Shown here piece by piece: positions 61,091 through 64,000 of a stretch of DNA of 64,000 nt (its first letter is position 1; the number at the start of each line of letters is the position of its first letter). The stretch is taken from the NCBI GenBank assembly GCA_036571765.1, contig BROE01000024.1, positions 1,993,272-2,057,271 of the forward strand, read 5' to 3'. Source of the stretch: Plecoglossus altivelis. Lineage: Eukaryota; Chordata; Actinopteri; Osmeriformes; Plecoglossidae. A model generated the notes under the pieces. It did not search any database and was not told where the DNA came from. It worked only from the letters and a program-made list of their open reading frames with translations. The position numbers and the translations under genes were made by a program.

Positions 61091-61950
61091 GAGGGAGGAC
61101 CATGGGGAAAGTCGCGGAGGCCGTTGCGTTTCCCTGGTTGTCTGCAGCTGGTCGCGTTTGTCCCTCTCGTCCTGGAACGGTTGCAAGTCTGCCCCGTGGA
61201 AGGCACGCCGCAGCACCATATACCTTGTCCACAATGCCATCAAGACCGAAACCATAGCAAACGGATTAGAGCAGCGTTCTAATCTGATTTGCGGACGCAA
61301 CACGCAACCTGAGATCAGCGAGTTGCGTCCAGAGCAGAACGGCAGACCAACATGCCATGAAAACTTTGAGAAATTCGGAAATATGATCAATAATGGGCCA
61401 TGTTTGATTTAATTTCTGAGGTCCTGGAAAGCCAGCCTGCCATTCTTTATCATCCGGCGGATCTCTCCAAAGCTAGCCAGCAGCCTGCGAACGCTACAAG
61501 ACGGATTAGGAGATACAACAGAATGAATTTCAAACGGATATCTGATTTGTTAGGCAGACTTTTACAAACGATGTTAGTGGCAGTGGTTTTTTGGGGGGTT
61601 TTGATTTTTACCGGAACCGTGCGCCGAATAACGTTAACGATCGCGAGCGTCCCAAAAGGTCAAGTCTGGGTCGAGATCTGCTGGGGTTTTCGCCTCAAAG
61701 TTCAGCCCATCTTACTCGTGATCCCAGACGTTACACGTGTCGGAAAAGCCGTGACAGTAACCATGGAAAGAAGCATTTTAGTCGACATGAAGAAAAGAAA
61801 CAGCACTAAACCTGCCAGTGGTCCAATGCACTGTCTGACATACAAAGAGGCCGTCATCTGCACTGTTGTGGTTTTAATGAAACCTCTTTGGACCCCCCCC
61901 TCGACCGTTTTAACAGCTAATTGCACCACAAGTCCAACACTGTCATGCCC
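61090..61950. other. Repeat-poor stretch with a long open frame
   Basis: The + strand frame 61400-62089 is open for 229 codons, but its end runs into a CT repeat and the first part has no recognisable domain. Treated as non-coding. Confidence 0.4.
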
Positions 61951-61959
61951 ACTACCTCT

Positions 61960-62205
61960 CTCTCTTCCTGCCCCTCTCTCTCTTCCTTTCCCTCTCTTCT
62001 TCCCCCTCACTCCCTCTCTTCCTATCCCTGCCTCCCTCTCTCCTTCTACCGCTCTCTCCTTCTCGTTCTCCCCCTCTCTCCCTCTCTAGCCAGCCTCCTG
62101 TTTCCTATCGATGTAATTAGAGAAGGGGAGCCCGGGGATGGACGGACACTCCCCTCCCTCCCGCCCTCCCTCCCTCCCGCCCTCCCTCCCTCCCTCCCAA
62201 CAGCC
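61960..62205. repeat. CT and CCCTCCC tracts
   Basis: CTCTCTCTTCC words to 62088, then a CCCTCCCTCCCGCCCTCCC tract at about 62150-62202. Confidence 0.9.
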
Positions 62206-62750
62206 CTGCGTCCGACTGCCCTGCAGTCTGCCATTGATACCATTAGCTCCACCGGGATGGAGGAGGAGAGGGCAGTGCAGAAGAAGGCATTAGTCATTGA
62301 GAAGAGCAGGAGCCTATCTGTCTTTATCTCTCTCAGTGTGAGGCCTAATGGGGCTGATTAGCCCCCAAATTACATTTAGACAGGATATTACCGATACATG
62401 AGCTCCCCTCCACAATGCCATTTCCCTTGCTTACACAGTACATTACCCAGAAACCCTCGCTCGCCCCTCCTCCTCCTCCCCTGATCTCTCTGCCTCGACG
62501 CATTCTCTCAGACGTCGCGACGCTCGCCGTAGCGGTCGGCGCAGAGAGGCGGACGAACAAGCGTGGCGTGATTGGTGATTTCAGGCGGTATTTAAGAGTG
62601 CGCAAATCGACAGGAAATTCCCTCGGTGCCGTCGGATTGATTTGCCACGGAAGCCTTCGCCATGGATGCGGATGATGAATCGTGCAAACATGCAAATAAA
62701 TGGATGGCGATAAGAATGACATCTCGCGGGGAGCGAGGGAGCAAGAGGGA

Positions 62751-62827
62751 GAGAGGGAGGAGAGGGCGGGAGAGGAGAGGAGAGGGAGGAAAGGGCGGGA
62801 GAGGAGAGGAGAGGGAGGAAAGGGCGG
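62751..62827. repeat. 29-bp purine minisatellite
   Basis: AGGGCGGGAGAGGAGAGGAG starts at 62763, 62792 and (partial) 62821, exactly 29 bases apart. Confidence 0.92.
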
Positions 62828-63029
62828 CCGTTGGGATTCCTTCAAATCCCCCGTACGTGAAATCTAGAGTGTCATGAGCACCTGTTTGTCCAGCAGAGTC
62901 CACCAGCAGCGATGGGGAATCTGTGAACCCAATCTTGTAAGGTTCTGTTGATGTGCCTCATTGAACCTATCCAATGAATGAGAATATGTAAATGAGAGGG
63001 GGGGTGAGGGTACACACACAAACAATGAC

Positions 63030-63100
63030 AGAGGCAGACAAAGAGGCAGGGACGGAAACAGAGGCAGGCAGAGGCAGAAGGCGAGACAGGCGGGAGCATA
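63030..63100. repeat. CAGAGGCAGR repeat
   Basis: GAGGCAGACAAAGAGGCAGG-type 10-12 bp units. Confidence 0.8.
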
Positions 63101-63206
63101 TCAACTGGAGTCGGGAGCAAGAGGAAAAAGCAGGAGATAGACATGGCCCACGATTGAGGCAGGGAGCGAGTGCGGTGCAGAGGCAGAATCAGAGGCAGAG
63201 AGACAG

Positions 63207-63274
63207 ATGCAAGGGGCCAGAGCCTGAGAAAGAGAGACATATGCAAGGGGCCAGAGCCTGAGAAAGAGAGACAG
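63207..63274. repeat. 34-bp tandem duplication
   Basis: GCAAGGGGCCAGAGCCTGAG and the following 11 bases occur at 63209 and 63243, giving a 34-bp unit. Confidence 0.92.
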
Positions 63275-63574
63275 GAGAGGCACTAAGTGGAGGAGACGTC
63301 CCGAGAGTGTGAAGAGCCGCACCAGCCCCGCACGAGGCCGACCAGACCCACCAGCCGTCCTCTGATTACCTTAACAAATAGCATTCCCATTCGAGTCAAC
63401 AGAAAGGTTCTCAATGACAGCGCACATGACAAAGGTCAGGGGAAGGCTTCGCCGCCGTTAATTAAGTAAAACTGGTGAATGTCAGATCTACAAAGGTCAG
63501 GACTAATCTCCGGGTATTGTCACTCTCCGCCTCTTCATTGGGCCGCTTCCTCCTTCCAGCCCAGTCTGTGGGAG

Positions 63575-63815
63575 AGGACAGCAGAGGAGGGGGGAGGAGG
63601 AGAGGGGATTGGAGAAGATCGGAGAGGAGGCGGGGAGAGGAGGGTGGAAGAGAAGAGAGGTGAGGAGTGGAATGGAATGGAGAAGAAAGGTGAGAGGAGG
63701 AGAGGAGAGGAGGGGAGGAAAGTAGAGGAGAAGAAAAGAAAGTGGAGGAGAGGAAAGGAAATGAAAGAAAAGGAAAGGCGAGAAGAAGAGCAGAGAGGTG
63801 AGGAGAGGATAGGGA
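63575..63815. repeat. GGA/GAGAGG purine tract
   Basis: GAGGAGAGGAG and GGAAAGGAAA words; nearly pure purine on the + strand. Confidence 0.9.
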
Positions 63816-64000
63816 AAGAATCCGTGCATTCAAAGTATTTCACACAACAACCAGTTCTTCTCTGACTGTGAAGAGACTTGCGCAGTAGGAGCCCCAAGAC
63901 AAGAAAATAACCCAGAGCATCATTTTCACAGACTTTCCCACCATCAAAGCACACCGCGACAACCGAAGCGGTCGCCCAGTTTAACTTTAAATGATTGCAT

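Noticed and set aside
61400..62089. 229-codon + strand frame
   Set aside because: The non-repetitive half shows no family motif and the end is a CT repeat; length alone is not evidence.

Overview
The window looks like nuclear DNA of a ray-finned fish, probably a teleost. It holds split genes with conserved intron phases, many GA/CT, TG/CA and G/C-run simple repeats, several minisatellites and one diverged copy of a CCCTAA-rich interspersed element common in fish. Almost all listed open frames are translations of simple repeats. I found no bacterial, viral, tRNA, rRNA or CRISPR feature.

Two genes can be recognised firmly, both on the minus strand. The first is the 5' part of DPYD (dihydropyrimidine dehydrogenase, pyrimidine catabolism). 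Coding exons 1 to 5 lie at 33575-33613, 21156-21266, 13474-13556, 2074-2161 and 464-625. Their lengths (39, 111, 83, 88 and 162 nt) and phases equal those I know for the human gene. Together they encode residues 1-161, including all eight ligands of the two N-terminal iron-sulfur clusters. The rest of the gene lies beyond base 1. The second gene is mir-137 at about 48505-48599. Both arms and most of the loop are recognisable, and the mature 3p arm has G instead of A at position 10.

The order DPYD, then mir-137 upstream in the same orientation, is that of human 1p21.3, but here only about 15 kb separates the DPYD start codon from the microRNA. The sequence between and beyond them is non-coding. 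It alternates between simple-repeat or minisatellite tracts and AT-rich, repeat-poor blocks that look like candidate conserved non-coding elements. Examples are 14640-15480 and 17860-18880 in DPYD intron 2, and 49300-50250 upstream of mir-137. CpG-rich patches lie at 35936-36280, around mir-137 itself and at 52100-52440.

Notable structural features are a GGGCT pentamer minisatellite (41611-41973), a 53-bp minisatellite (10783-11235), an 88-bp minisatellite (9275-9960), a 9-bp repeat beside the exon 2 donor, and an open exon-like segment with a 12-bp coding-frame repeat at 56543-56783. I see no evidence of a new multi-gene system. The best leads are the mir-137 variant, possible host-transcript exons upstream of it, and the candidate regulatory blocks.
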